From Klebsormidium nitens (Eukaryota; Streptophyta; Klebsormidiophyceae; Klebsormidiales; Klebsormidiaceae), in NCBI GenBank assembly GCA_000708835.1, contig DF237092.1, forward strand, positions 23,365 to 87,364: 64,000 bases of DNA, given 5' to 3'. Made by a program: the position numbers and the translations under genes. The notes below the pieces were generated by a model that was not told the origin of the DNA, did no database searches, and saw only the letters and a program-made list of their open reading frames with translations. Positions 23,011 to 34,200 of this stretch are shown here, one piece after another (positions within the stretch are counted from its first letter, which is position 1; each line of letters starts with the position of its first letter).

Positions 23011-23956
23011 CTGTAGCCGGCCAGACTTATAGGACGCCCTCCCAAGTCGCAGCCTGACTGCATGGTGCACGTACGGTTGGGTTCCATGATCGAGTCAACC
23101 GGCATATGCAGATTGCCAATCGTGCACCTAGAATGTGCTCCGGTGTCTGGAAAAGTGATCGATATCAAGGGCCACGGCAGACATGCATTCGGATGTACGG
23201 TCGACGGCTGCCGCCACACATGCACATGAGCCATATTAGGCCTGCATGGGGCCCCCGGAGCTGCGGGCAGTGGCAAAAATAATCTGATTGATGCCAGTAC
23301 GCGGTCAAGCTAGCATGCAGCATGCTGACGATCAGAGCTGCATCCGATTGGCTCGAGAATTATACCAGACAATGGGCGGGGCGGGGTCCCGCGAGCTAGC
23401 GCACTGCAGCTTAACGACGGTCAAGCCAGAGCTCTCATGGCCGCGAAATGTATTCGACGTAGCATGGAACTTGAACATTCAATGAATATGCAAGCAGTCG
23501 GATTGTTGAACCTTGGCGCAGACGGTCCTAAGGTATACCTGAGCCGGTCGGCCCCGAGTCGATCAACCATTGAATGAAACTTGAAAGCTAGCGCTAACGT
23601 CATGATTCTCTTGAGTCGTTATACCATTGCGGTCTGTAATAGGCCTCGCGTCAGAACCCTCAAAAACTTGCCCTGTAATAGGGAGCCACTCGATCCAAAA
23701 TAAAGACACGTTTGACATTTGATGAACATGGTCAGGACTTTGCAGCCCACCGTTTAGATTTGAAAGTTGCTAATATTACGTCAACTAAATGCACAAGAGC
23801 TACGAACTTGTCAATATCTATAAGAGCAATTGCCTTCATCTGCTCTTAGGCAAGCCAAAAGTCAAGAGTCAAAACACCGAAGACGCTACTAAACAAGATA
23901 AGCTTGATCATGAACGCTTGCGTTTTTAAGTCAATTATCAACAATTACCCTGTACC
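23011..23956. other. Gene-poor stretch
   Basis: I see no coding or structural feature that I can support here. Confidence 0.4.
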
Positions 23957-24679
23957 CTAACACGCCGCGCTTTGTCGTCGGCTTCGACGAAGCCCGGCCG
24001 TACTTCGCGGCACGACTGCCACGTGGCGAGCTCGCATCCACGATGACGTCACAGTGAGGTCGTACGACGAGGCCTCGTCCGCCACCTCCTGGGTTAGGTG
24101 CGAGTCACAGAGGCTCACACTCACAGTGACTTTCGAACTTTCTTCGGACGAGGTCTCGGCTAGGTGCTCCGCGTATTGATTGTATAAGGTCTGCACAACG
24201 AGACAACGGCTCCTTGTTAGCTCGAGATGCAGAAGAAACAATAAGGATATGGAGCAGGCGTCAGGGATTATAAGTCTTCAGGCCCGCGGTAGTTGGGGTG
24301 GAAAAGTGAAGGGACGTGCTGCTACATCGACTCCTATATCAAACACGGCCATTTGGTTGCAGTTAACTTTGCGGTTGATAGTCCGCAAGAAGCCGCTCCG
24401 ACGCACAACGAAGAGAGTCGACTGTCCTCTGCAGCCGTCAGATGCTGTGAAATAGCTAAGGCAAGCGGACCAGGGACCTTAAAAAGGTCGATTTTGCGGA
24501 TGCTCCTCGTTTTTGAAGTGTGATCCAGATCAAAGGAGGAGGCAGCTATGTGGAAGAAAAGGACAGAGCACAAACGAAAGAATTAGGGGAATGAGATCTT
24601 CACCTTGGAGAGTATCGTCGCGGCAAACTCGTCAACCCCTTCCCCAGCCAGCATCTCCCGCCCTTTACTCCTGCACGAG
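23957..24679 (-). CDS. Tentative exons downstream of GEX1, function unknown
   Basis: Three minus-strand segments look exon-like. 24679-24605 (acceptor CGTGCAG, peptide SKGREMLAGEGVDEFAATIL, donor AAG|GTGAAG). 24428-24367 or so (acceptor GCTGCAG, peptide RTVDSLRCASERLLADYQPQ). 24190-23957 (acceptor GTTGTCTCGTTGTGCAG, peptide starting TLYNQYAEHLAETSSEESSK and running about 77 codons to a stop). I find no start exon and no convincing donor between the second and third pieces, so the model is incomplete. The first segment could also join GEX1 exon 6 in phase through an alternative donor at 25089/25088 (ACC TG|GTGAGG), which would extend GEX1; I do not favour this because GEX1 closes at the expected length without it. 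Confidence 0.3.
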
Positions 24680-25084
24680 TCACACTCTGCACCAGTTATT
24701 CAACCAGCTGTCTTACGCTTTTTGATTATATTTCAAGCTTGCTGTTGCGGTTACTCAGCCCTGTGCCTGGATAACGCCGGATCCGAATTGCTCTGAAGTT
24801 AGTGAGGACTAACTCGTGTTGCTCTGACAAGATTGAGAGTCAGTCCAGGAATGAAGCGGCAGGTTTGGAGCATTCAGCAGAGTCCAGACCAGGAAAAGAA
24901 GTAAGACGCTAGATCTATTCCACCGTTTCAATCTGCTTGACTTTCTACTTGTTTGATCCACGGAACCGGTTCTTCAAGGGACGCAGAGCAGGTCACAACG
25001 AATGTAGTAGAGCCACGATTCCGACTTGACTAATAAAGCACACGCATCGCTCCACCGCAGCCAACCAGCTCTCAACCCGTGGCC

Positions 25085-28000
25085 TCACCAGGTTGGCAAC
25101 GGCCTCCGCCTAAGATCATACCCTTCCCGCCACCTTAAGCCGAGCCCCCCCAGCCCCCGGGTGGGGGCGTAACTCTCGTCACTGCTGCTGGGCTCAGCGT
25201 TACTCCCCTCCTCGTCCCACTTTCTAGACTCTGCCCAGTACGCACGGACGTCGAAGCTCTCCCCTTCCATGTCCGGCAACAGGAAAGTGCCACGTGGCGT
25301 CTCCTCGTTGGCGGGGAGAGAGAGTTGGTCGTCTTTGGGAGTGCGAGGCGTCTGGTAGAGGCGCTTCTCGATATGGGCTAGCTTAGCCGATTGGGCCTCT
25401 AATAGGGTGTAACTGAGGACGGCGAAGTCTCTGTAAGAAGGAGTCCACGTGTCAGGGTGCAATCTTGATAATAGTAGGGTTGATAATGTCAAACTTCGGA
25501 AGGCGCTTTTAGCTTTCCGGATTGTAAGGACTCAACGTGTCCGGGTTGCAATAATGACAACAATGGGTTGATATTGTCAAACTTCGGAAGGCCTTCAGCT
25601 TTCCGGATTGTCGGGTGAAGTAAGGCCGTGACAAGATGCCGAAAAAAAATAAAAGAACAAAGAACAAAGAACAAAGAACAAAGAACAAAGAAAAGATTAA
25701 AAGAAAAACATAGCGCTCGATTGCCCACACACTTCTTGGGTTGGTTGTCGAAGAGACTTGCCACGTTTCCAGCGTTTCTAGGTGATTCTTTGAACTCCTA
25801 CTAATGTGTAAGCTGGTTCTTTCCCCACCTTTCCAGAATAAGGAGAGAACGCAGAACAGCTGGTGCAGAAGCAGAAGAACGCGTTAAAAAATGCGAGTTT
25901 CACCGTGAGTTTCGGTGACAGGTGGGTTTTCGTTAGATCGTCCGGCAGCTGCTGTCTATGTGCCACCTTCGGAAGACCAAAACAGGCCGCAGAGGTCTTG
26001 GAAACTCGATTCAGACATGGTCAATTTGACATCCAAGTGCTCGAAAGTGTCCAAACCCGTTTTCTCACCTATACGTTCGCAGAGTCAGCCCAAGTACGGT
26101 TAGGGAGTAAAGAGCAAATGCAGCGCGCGTGAGCCGGATACCGGACCCTACGGCGGCGGCTTGTCTCGCGGGGTCGAAGAAGCGCACCAAAGCGCACTCC
26201 ACCGCAAAGTTCGCAGTCAGACCTGCACGGCAAAAATGACCGCCTAAGCAGTGTGCTTGTTTCCAAACCAAACGGCTGGAGAGGTCTCGACAACTCGAGA
26301 TGAGTTGTAAACTTCCACCCTGAGGTTCCGAAACAATGTTTTAATCCCATATTACAGCAATTGTGACAAAAAGGAAGGGGTATCTGACCGGGATCACAAT
26401 TTTCTTTGCAATGGTCACAGTTTCTCAAGTGACGTCGAAAAGCACAGTTGATGACTTGAAAGCTTCCTCGAAGAACAGAACTGGCAAAGAAGACCGAAGA
26501 CCTTGATAAGCCCTTGGCAGATATGAAGCGCATTTAACGTCGACCAAATTCAAGCCCATCATGCAACGAAACTCTTGCTTCTGGAAGCTAACGCTTGACA
26601 CAAGCCACTCAAACTTGGACCCGACAGAAAGTGCAATTGTGCAGAAGCTTTTGTTGCCGCACTCGTACTGGCAGAGACATGGCCATTTACGTAGATGCTA
26701 GCACTTCAAGATGACAACCTCTAGACTCACAGCAGAACAGACAGAAGCGGGCGTTTTGAGTCTTCCTGGTGGCGGTCAGCACACACGCTATGGTCACCGC
26801 ATGCCTTTATGGTTTTCTGCCCCAGCCATCAATCACCATCGACGAACTTTAAAGAAACAGACATTTGATAACGCATTATGAACCCACCGCAGTACAACCA
26901 GAAGCGGGCGTTTCGAGTCCTTTTGGTAGCCGTCAGCACATAAGCTATGGTCACCGCGGCGGCGTAGAAGAGGAGGCTCTTGAGGGCCATGGACTCGGAG
27001 ACAATTGCCCCGTACAGAGCAAACATGCGGTCAAGAGACGCGAAGACGTCCGCCTGCTTGGAGGCGAAGGAAGCCTGCACAAGCGAAAAGAATAAAGAAA
27101 TTTAGCGACGCGGTGAAGAAGGTTTATGCAGAACGGTTCCAAGTTAACAAGTCCGCAACAATGGACGGGTTCGCGAAACGATTTGTCTGTTTGAAGGCAA
27201 TCAAAGCTTGCAGAAGCGAAAGGGATGGACTATTTAAAGAAGAATAAAGGAGGGTTTATGCAGAATTCCCTACAATAAAGTCAGAGGACTGTTGGTCTTG
27301 AAGAACATGCGGCCCAGGAAGGTAAAGACGTATGCCTGCTCGGAGGCAGGGGACGTTGCAGCGAATGGGTCGAAACAACATTGAGAGAAGAAAACATCCC
27401 GTCTCCTACTTGCTGCTCCAGAATTGCAGCGCTCCCGCTCGCGAGCCGCTCCTGCGCCGCCTCCATTCCCGCCTGGAACGTCGCCACTTCTTTCGCGTGC
27501 CGCTCTGCGATCCCGCTCAACTCAACCAGCCGCTGGGTGTGCACCTCAAACGCCCGTTCCTGCTCCGCTCGTAACTCGACCAGTTTCCTAACCGCCTCCT
27601 TTTGACCCTTCAGCAGCTCTCCCTGCCCCTCTAACGATCTGTTCACCCCGCCGCTAACCCGCTCGGTTTGCGCCTCTAACCGACCCATCACGGCCAGGTT
27701 CTGGCTGGCGATCTCTTCCTGGCGCGCCGCGGCGGCCTCCTGCTTCTCGATGACGTCACCCACACCGTCACGAATGCGCCACGTGGCGTTGATGACGTCA
27801 TCCATGCTGGATTCCAGCAGAGCCCGGAACCCTTCCTGCTTGGACTCGAGGGTGCGCTGGAGGGAGAGGGAACGGTCGGCGCGCTCGAGAATGGCTTCTG
27901 AGTGGCCGGATACGGACGTGAGTTGCTCGGCGGTGCGGTGCGAGCTTTGGACGAGCCGGTTCACGATGCCCTCGGTTCGCTGCGTGAAATACTCGCTCCT

Positions 28001-30105
28001 GTGAGACAAAGGTAAATCAGTTGAGGGGAGGGCGTGAAAATAGGGATCGGGGGTGACCTTTCTGACAGTGTTCATATTACTGTTCAAACTGAGAGTATCC
28101 CGTCACTTTGGGGCTCAAGAGAACACTGGCAAGCGGGCATTGGTGCTTGAGAAGAAAGCCACAGCCTGCCTTGATTACAGGCGTTGGATATTAATAAAGG
28201 GTAAGGTCAGAATGAGCCCCAACCTTTTCTGGAGCAGGTTTATAAATCCGGAAGAGTATCAGCGCCAACCTATGATGAAGCTCAAGTTGCCCAAAAGCAA
28301 AGGAAGTCCACAACGACGAAATCCACTGAAGTTGGTAGATTCGAGCCTTTTGGAAACAGGTGGCGTCCATTAATACGAATAAGCTGTTATTAGAGCTGCC
28401 CTTGATCACCCGGGAGAATGAAATTTGAGGCTGAACCTGGACTCAGTTGCCAGTTCTGCCTTCTAATCAAAACGTTTCGTCAGGAGTAAGTATAGTTTCA
28501 GTATGACTCACTGAAGATGGTGACAGGTGGCGTCCACATGGATGAAGAAGCTGCGGTAACTAGAGTGGGCGAGGTCGTCCATCGTGGCGGTGCAGTCCTT
28601 GATGCTCCTCCCTTCAGGACACGGAAAGGTCGGCTTGCCGGACTCCGCCGCAAAGCAGTTCGCAAACTGGATGGCGAGGCGATGCCGGATGTCTGCGGAC
28701 TGCAGAGAATTTGATAACCTACATTGGTACGAATTGCCTTCTGACTCCGCAGCTCGAAGATGTTGCAGTTCTGACTTTCAAATGTGTCAGCTTCCCGCTT
28801 AGTGGGAAGCAGTTTGCAAAGTGGATGGGGAGTCGAAGGGGGATGTTGCCGGCTGTGAAGAAGAGACAACTGGTCCCTTTGCTTTCAGGAATAAGAGCTG
28901 GAAAGCTGCTGAAAAGCTGTAGTTGACGGGGCTTCTGGGTTCTGCCTACAGACTTCAGCTCAGAAACAAGCTTCCAAGTCTTGCTCCAAGTTGGACTAAA
29001 GGTGGAATGGTGCCTGAGGGCTGCCTACTGCAATGATAGCGTACACGATATAGGAGATTGTTTCATGTATGGGATAACCAAAAGAGCAGGGGATCAGGAG
29101 CACTTCAAAATGTTTTCTTGGTTCAACGAAACAAGAATCTGAGTGGTTCAGTATTTTCTTTGGCTCAATGAAAGATGTCGCACAAGATGGGCGACTATCA
29201 GCTGAGTCACAAGATGCGGCCAAGATGCAGCCACCATAATTTTTTCGTCGCTTCTCCGAGGTAAACATCGGGTAGCTTGGTGAACAGAGTATCATAAAGA
29301 CAGCTACTCACTGGTGGAAGAAACTTGGAATCTAGTAGCTTCTTTCACTTGGTGGAATCTAGTACTTTCTTTCACTCAGTGGTCTGCCTAACAGCGCAGA
29401 AAAGGGAAGGAAAAGGCTACTCACAAAGAGTGAACACTTCCAATCATTGGAGTTTAAGGCGAATCACTGCCTTACTGCATCATCTGACAAAGCAACAGGC
29501 CCCCCTTTTCAACTTAGACCTACGAAACTCGTTTTGAACAAATTCCTTCCCTCATCCCCTCTCTGTTGTCCCCCCAGCGAAGCAACAGTCCAGCTCCCAG
29601 ACTTTCTTCTCTTGCAACTTTGAACAGGCAACCTGCCCCCACTCCCCGCCCCTACTTTTCAAGCATTAATCGAATCAACGTCCCAGCTTCAGAATCGCCA
29701 TGTTGCAGCTTTGAACAAGACTTGAACAAGCCCAAAGCCTTTCACTCGCAATCCAAAATAATCAAAATTCACCTGCATGATCTCTCGGCACGAGCGCTGC
29801 AGCTCCGCATACGCCCGCTGCCGACAGTCGTTCCCCGCCTCTATCAGGCCATTCTGCCGCGCATATTGCTCCGCTAGTTCCATTCCGCTCCCTCCCTCGA
29901 CCTCAAAGTGTGGCAGGCTGCCCTGAGATGTCATAAGCGCCCGGGGGCTCCGAACCGGGGGGGCAATTCCAACATGGTCGCCACCCCCCCCCGAAAAGGG
30001 CCAGACTGCCTGGCAGACCCTTACATCCAGCAGGAAGAAGAAGAGGATGGACTTCAAAACGAGCCTTTGAAACTGTTCATGTTTGAAGTTGATACATTGG
30101 GCCAT
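25085..30105 (-). CDS. GEX1: GEX1/KAR5/Brambleberry-type nuclear fusion protein
   Basis: Exons: 30105-29773, 28699-28512, 27998-27410, 27074-26888, 26222-26069, 25430-25085. Phases chain exactly and give 598 aa, about the size of land-plant GEX1. Residues 1-33 are a signal peptide ending before VWPFSGGG. The cysteine-rich luminal domain follows: CRQRAYAELQRSCREI in exon 1, then RLAIQFANCFAAESGKP, PCPEGRSIKDC and SYRSFFIHVDATCHHLQ in exon 2. Exon 3 is a long coiled coil (residues about 175-370). Exons 4 and 5 hold two hydrophobic spans (LLFYAAAVTIAYVLTA; FALYSLTVLGL). The tail ends in a basic YDLRRR motif, as in plant homologues. Family members sit in the nuclear envelope and act in fusion of gamete nuclei. 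Exons 2, 4 and 6 have ghost edges in neighbouring introns. Confidence 0.88.
25441..25615 (-). repeat. Tandem duplication of the intron 5 / exon 6 junction of GEX1
   Basis: The block starting GAGTCCACGTGTCAGGGTGCAA at 25441 and ending TTTCCGGATTGT recurs from 25529 (GACTCAACGTGTCCGGGTTGCAA ... TTTCCGGATTGT), offset 88 bp. The second copy includes a damaged version of the acceptor (TTGTAAGGA for CTGTAAGAAG). Confidence 0.75.
25648..25692. repeat. (AAAGAAC)n microsatellite in GEX1 intron 5
   Basis: About five tandem heptamers of AAAGAAC in an A-rich tract. Confidence 0.85.
26730..26805 (-). repeat. Ghost copy of the 3' edge of GEX1 exon 4
   Basis: CAGAAGCGGGCGTTTTGAGTC...GTCAGCACACACGCTATGGTCACCGC copies the exon end at 26899-26960 (CAGAAGCGGGCGTTTCGAGTC...GCTATGGTCACCGC), offset about 157 bp. 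Confidence 0.82.
27285..27350 (-). repeat. Ghost copy of the 5' edge of GEX1 exon 4
   Basis: GAACATGCGGCCCAGGAAGGTAAAGACGTATGCCTGCTCGGAGGC parallels AAACATGCGGTCAAGAGACGCGAAGACGTCCGCCTGCTTGGAGGC of the exon (27020-27075), offset 282 bp, about twice 141. Confidence 0.75.
28350..28400 (-). repeat. Ghost copy of the 3' edge of GEX1 exon 2
   Basis: ACAGGTGGCGTCCATTAATACGAATAAGCTG matches ACAGGTGGCGTCCACATGGATGAAGAAGCTG at 28523, offset 167 bp, with an in-frame stop introduced. Confidence 0.7.
28790..28865 (-). repeat. Ghost copy of the 5' edge of GEX1 exon 2
   Basis: AAGCAGTTTGCAAAGTGGATGGGGAG matches AAGCAGTTCGCAAACTGGATGGCGAG in the exon (28653), offset 154 bp. Weaker similarity continues past the acceptor. 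Confidence 0.72.
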
Positions 30106-31291
30106 TGACAGATCAAAGAGATAACCTGTTCAGATAGTGCGGTAGCAAGGTCTTGTCCTGTCTAACTTTGACCTAGCTGGGCGAGCATCCAGAATTTTTT
30201 ACAAGGTCAGCGTAATTACAACGGCGTAACTAGAAGGCTTCGATTGGTCCCCCAGTCGCATCCCGCACCGTTCTTCGATGCAGAGCAATCCACTTGTTCA
30301 GTGGCATTGCATCAGTTTCAAGTCACATACTGGCTTATTTTTGTACACCATCAGGCTACCCGCTGAGCCCGGTGATCTTTCTTATTGTGTTCCACTCGCG
30401 ATCTCAGTTCACCAGACCGTCTGAACAATTAAGCACACAGGACTTTGACCACCCTGTGCGAAGTGAACATGTACTGCAAAAGAGAAAGATGCCAAACGGA
30501 GCCTGATGTCAATTCTTGCAGATGGAGCTAGCAGCTAAGCTAAATGGTGGCGAACTTGTGCAGTCCCCGCCTCAAATGAGACTCCAGCATCTGCACCATC
30601 CTTTTGAGATGAGAGCTCCAGCGCAGTTTGAATTTCAACAACTTGGAACAAGTTCTTGAAAGTTCCAAGTTCAAAGTTCAAACAGGAAGAAGAGCATTGA
30701 GGAGCCGGTATGTACCTCCAGTACAGAACATCTGCATACCATCCGCTCGTATGCTGGTTCTGAATTTAATATGCATGAGATCGGGGCTTTTCGGGGTTCG
30801 CACGAAAAAATCAATTGTGTGTAGGTTATTATCCGCAAGGTATTTTGCGCCTTCAAAGTTCAATCTTTATTTTATTTTTACTTGTATGTACCGAGCAAGC
30901 ACCGAGCAAGCATAAATCGATGCTCGCTTGATCTATACCTGCGTATATGTGTACATACGCGGCTGCTTGCGAGTTGCCTATGCTTGCTCGGTACATACCG
31001 CTTGTTCATATGACCAACGGCCATCTTCCCTCATGCTGCAGAACCTCTGACTCTGAGAACGCGCGGACAAAGGCGAGCAAGGAGCGCCAAACAGCAACTT
31101 AGCGAGCTCGCAGAACGCGCAGCAGAAGCACCAAACTTTTCTGGCGCTGGTGAGGGGTTTCAGCTGTCCTGCATTTGTTCAGGGGACTGCTAGGGTTGTG
31201 CGTGAGCTTCTGGGTTTGCAAATTGAAACAGAGGCGGTCAAGCTATCTTTTCAAGGTGGTCCTGTTGAAGTAGGTTTGATACTGTGAATTG
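30106..31291. other. Divergent intergenic region between GEX1 and the AP2 gene
   Basis: No gene. It is the shared 5' side of two divergent genes and contains the inverted repeat at 30884-30998, about 300 bp before the AP2 start codon. Confidence 0.5.
30884..30998. repeat. 18-bp perfect inverted repeat with nested palindromes, upstream of the AP2 gene
   Basis: GTATGTACCGAGCAAGCA at 30884-30901 is the exact reverse complement of 30981-30998. Between the arms are a further ACCGAGCAAGCAT copy, an opposing ATGCTCGCTTG and the near-palindrome GCGTATATGTGTACATACGC. The unit could fold into a cruciform or RNA hairpin or be a small fold-back element. Confidence 0.7.
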
Positions 31292-34200
31292 ATGGCGTTC
31301 CAAGTGGATGAGTTTATGAACGTCCCAGAGGATGAGGTAGAAGCGGCCGAGACAGGAGGAGCTGGGGAGGGGCAAGCAGTTGTGGAACAGGGAAACGGGG
31401 CTGAGACAACGCAAACCCTACCTGCTGAAACAGTTCAGGTTGCAGAGCAGGCTGTAACTACCGATGTAGGACAAGATGTGGCCACACAGGCCAATGATAC
31501 GGGAACAAAAGATGCAGGAACGGGAGCATCTGAGACAGAGGAGGCGCAGCCTGTTGCGGATGTTGCAGCAGTCGCTCCAGCAATAATCCCCCCCCGGGTT
31601 GCAGACCCCCCAGTTGCAGAAGCAAGCACCGTTCAAAAAGCAGATGCTTCGATCCAGCATGAACCCCTTCCCGGTGCATCATTATATGCGTTCTCAGAGC
31701 GGATTGAGCAGGGGTCAGGAGACGCTCCAGATGAGGGCGTTATCGACCAGGGGGGGGAGCTGGATGCAGCCATGGAGGCCCCCCCCATCTCAATGGCCGT
31801 CCGGCAGAGCATGGAGAGCGACCTGGCGCCCCCCCTGCCTGCGGAACCACAAGTCACAAAAGAGGCCGCTCCGCCGACATCAGCACCGCATCAGCAGGAC
31901 CCATACAACCGGCCGGACCTGCAGCTCTCCATGGCTGCATTGCAGCAGGCGGCGAGCATCTTGCAGAGCTCGAACCAGACCGACGCATCCGCTAGGAATG
32001 CAGTTAGTGATGCGAGCCAAGCGCTGCAGAACGTCGCGCTTTTGCAGAGCATGGTGCGCTTGCTGCCAACCGAAGGACTGAAGATGAAGCACGGGAGGCC
32101 GTCCCGCTTTAAGGGGGTCACTCCTCACCATAGTCGCTGGCAGGCCCGCATCAAGGAGGCGAGGAGGGACATCCACCTGGGGTACTTCAATACAGGTTTG
32201 CGCAGGCAATCAGTACTTTCAGTGTTACATTTACTCTTCTCCATCTTTTTGCATGTGCACAAATTGGCACCAGTGTTCTTACATTGCTGATTGGCGCTGT
32301 GGATATCATGCATGTTTGAAGCACCTGCTGATTGGGTTTGTCTGGCTTGCATTCCTCGATTGGTTTTTACTCTTGCAAGCGAACTTTGGAAATTGATTGA
32401 CTGACTTTGTGTTCTTGAGGTTGAGGCAGGAGTTGGCTTCCCAATCAGCTGGGCGGTTTTTGAGCACTGTGCCTCAGAAACATTGCTTTCTGCATTGTTG
32501 CACGTCCCTTGCTTGCAAGCAATGAACTTCTGCTAGCTTTCTTGCATTAGTAGGCACTTTTTTTGGATTTTGTGAAATGCAGGTCACGTCACATGCACTT
32601 GAGAAAGCTGTTTGTGTCTTGGCCAGATTTTGTCTTGGCCAGAGGCCTCATCTGCACTTATTTCAGCTTTGCATGCTTGTCTGGCGCACCTGAGAATTGT
32701 GCGTCAAAAAGAGGAGAAACTAAAAGAGATAGTATCTGGCAGATGTTCAGGATCAATTTTGGTCCCGAAGGCTTGACAGTGATCCTGTCACTCTCTTTCA
32801 AGTGCAAAGCGAGGGGCTGGCACTTTGTGGCGCTCTTGGGCTGAAACATCGACTATCTCCTGCACCAATACATGGGTTATCATGATAAGAAATTGTTTGA
32901 ATCATTGAACCGCAGTGGTTGATTGTTTCATATGAACAAAATGCTGAAGCTGTGTCTGATCCGTCCAGAGGAGGCCGCCGTCCGCGCGTACGATCGCGCC
33001 GTCCTCAAGTTCCGCGGCGCCGAGGGCCTGACCAACCTGTGCGCGGCCGACTACGAGGAGCCTGCCACCGTGCACACCCCAACCGGCGTCCCCGGGAAAG
33101 TTGACGCGGCCACGATGACCCCGATCGATTGTGCGGAGTCGAAGGGCGCAAACCCGCTGCCGCACGGGTACTCGCCGGAGCAGGACGATCTGCTTCCGGG
33201 GCTCATGCGCTGCCCGAAGTGTGGCAAGATGAAGACGGGCGACGGGACTCAGGTGCGTGGGGCGTTTTTCAGCATGTAGTCTCGGGTTCCGTAGATTGCT
33301 TTTGAGTGGCATGCCCTAGGCCGTTTTTCTTGCCTTGCCTGAAAGTTGGATGCGCGGCAGCGCTACTGAGTGATGCCTGACTCATGCCTTGTACAATGGA
33401 CAAGCAGGGCTTGCTCTGATTGTGTATCCACGTGTCTCTCGGGCTGGCCATTAGTGGTGCTTGTCTTGGCAAGATTGGTGGAGGTCTCTGCCCAACTCTT
33501 ATTATTGATTCCAGTTGGCGCTGCTTCTCTCAGCGGCAAGGTCACTGACTCTAACATCAAACCTAACGCACTAGCATCGCAAGCTGACCCTTACGCTTTC
33601 AACAGATTCCCGAACTTCTCACTTGCAACTGAAATTAACTTTCTCTTCTGCAGCCAACTACGACCGCCGCCGCTCCCCCGGCTGCCCCCGGCCCCCCGCC
33701 CCCTCCCCCCCCTCGCCACGCCCTCCCCCGCCTCAAACTGCCCGTACCAACATGCAAATGAGCCTCGCCGCGGGCCCTCCTAGCCCGCTCCCCTCCGCTC
33801 TTCCCAGCCCCACCGCTCTAGTTAGCCAAGCTGGTCTTTCCTCCACTCTCGAGGCGTACCAGTCGGTGCTCGGGTCGTTTGGTTCGCAGACGGTGGCGGA
33901 GTTTTGGTCCGCTGCGGCGGCGGCGTTGAGCCCCCCGAACGGGATTGGGGCGCTGAGCCCAAGGGATGCCGCGCCGGCGGCGCAGAAGTCGACAACAGGT
34001 ACAGTTTTTTTGCTTTCTTGTGTTTTCTTCGGAAGAGACGCTCTTTGCATGAGCGGGCCGTTTAGAGCGACTTGAATTGGTCGACGGCAGTCCTCAACGG
34101 TACGCTCCTGTGAACGAGTGTTGAACAGCCTGTTTGGCTGTGGGGACATGTTTGCTGACACGCAAAACCCGCCGTCTCAGAGGTTCAGATCACATCCTTG

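Noticed and set aside
24282-24573. 79-aa minus-strand ORF as a complete small gene
   Set aside because: Its ATG part is not supported and the more plausible use is as a short exon from an internal acceptor; kept only as part of the tentative model.
31289-31291. Start of the AP2 protein at 31289
   Set aside because: The codon is TTG; the first ATG is at 31292.
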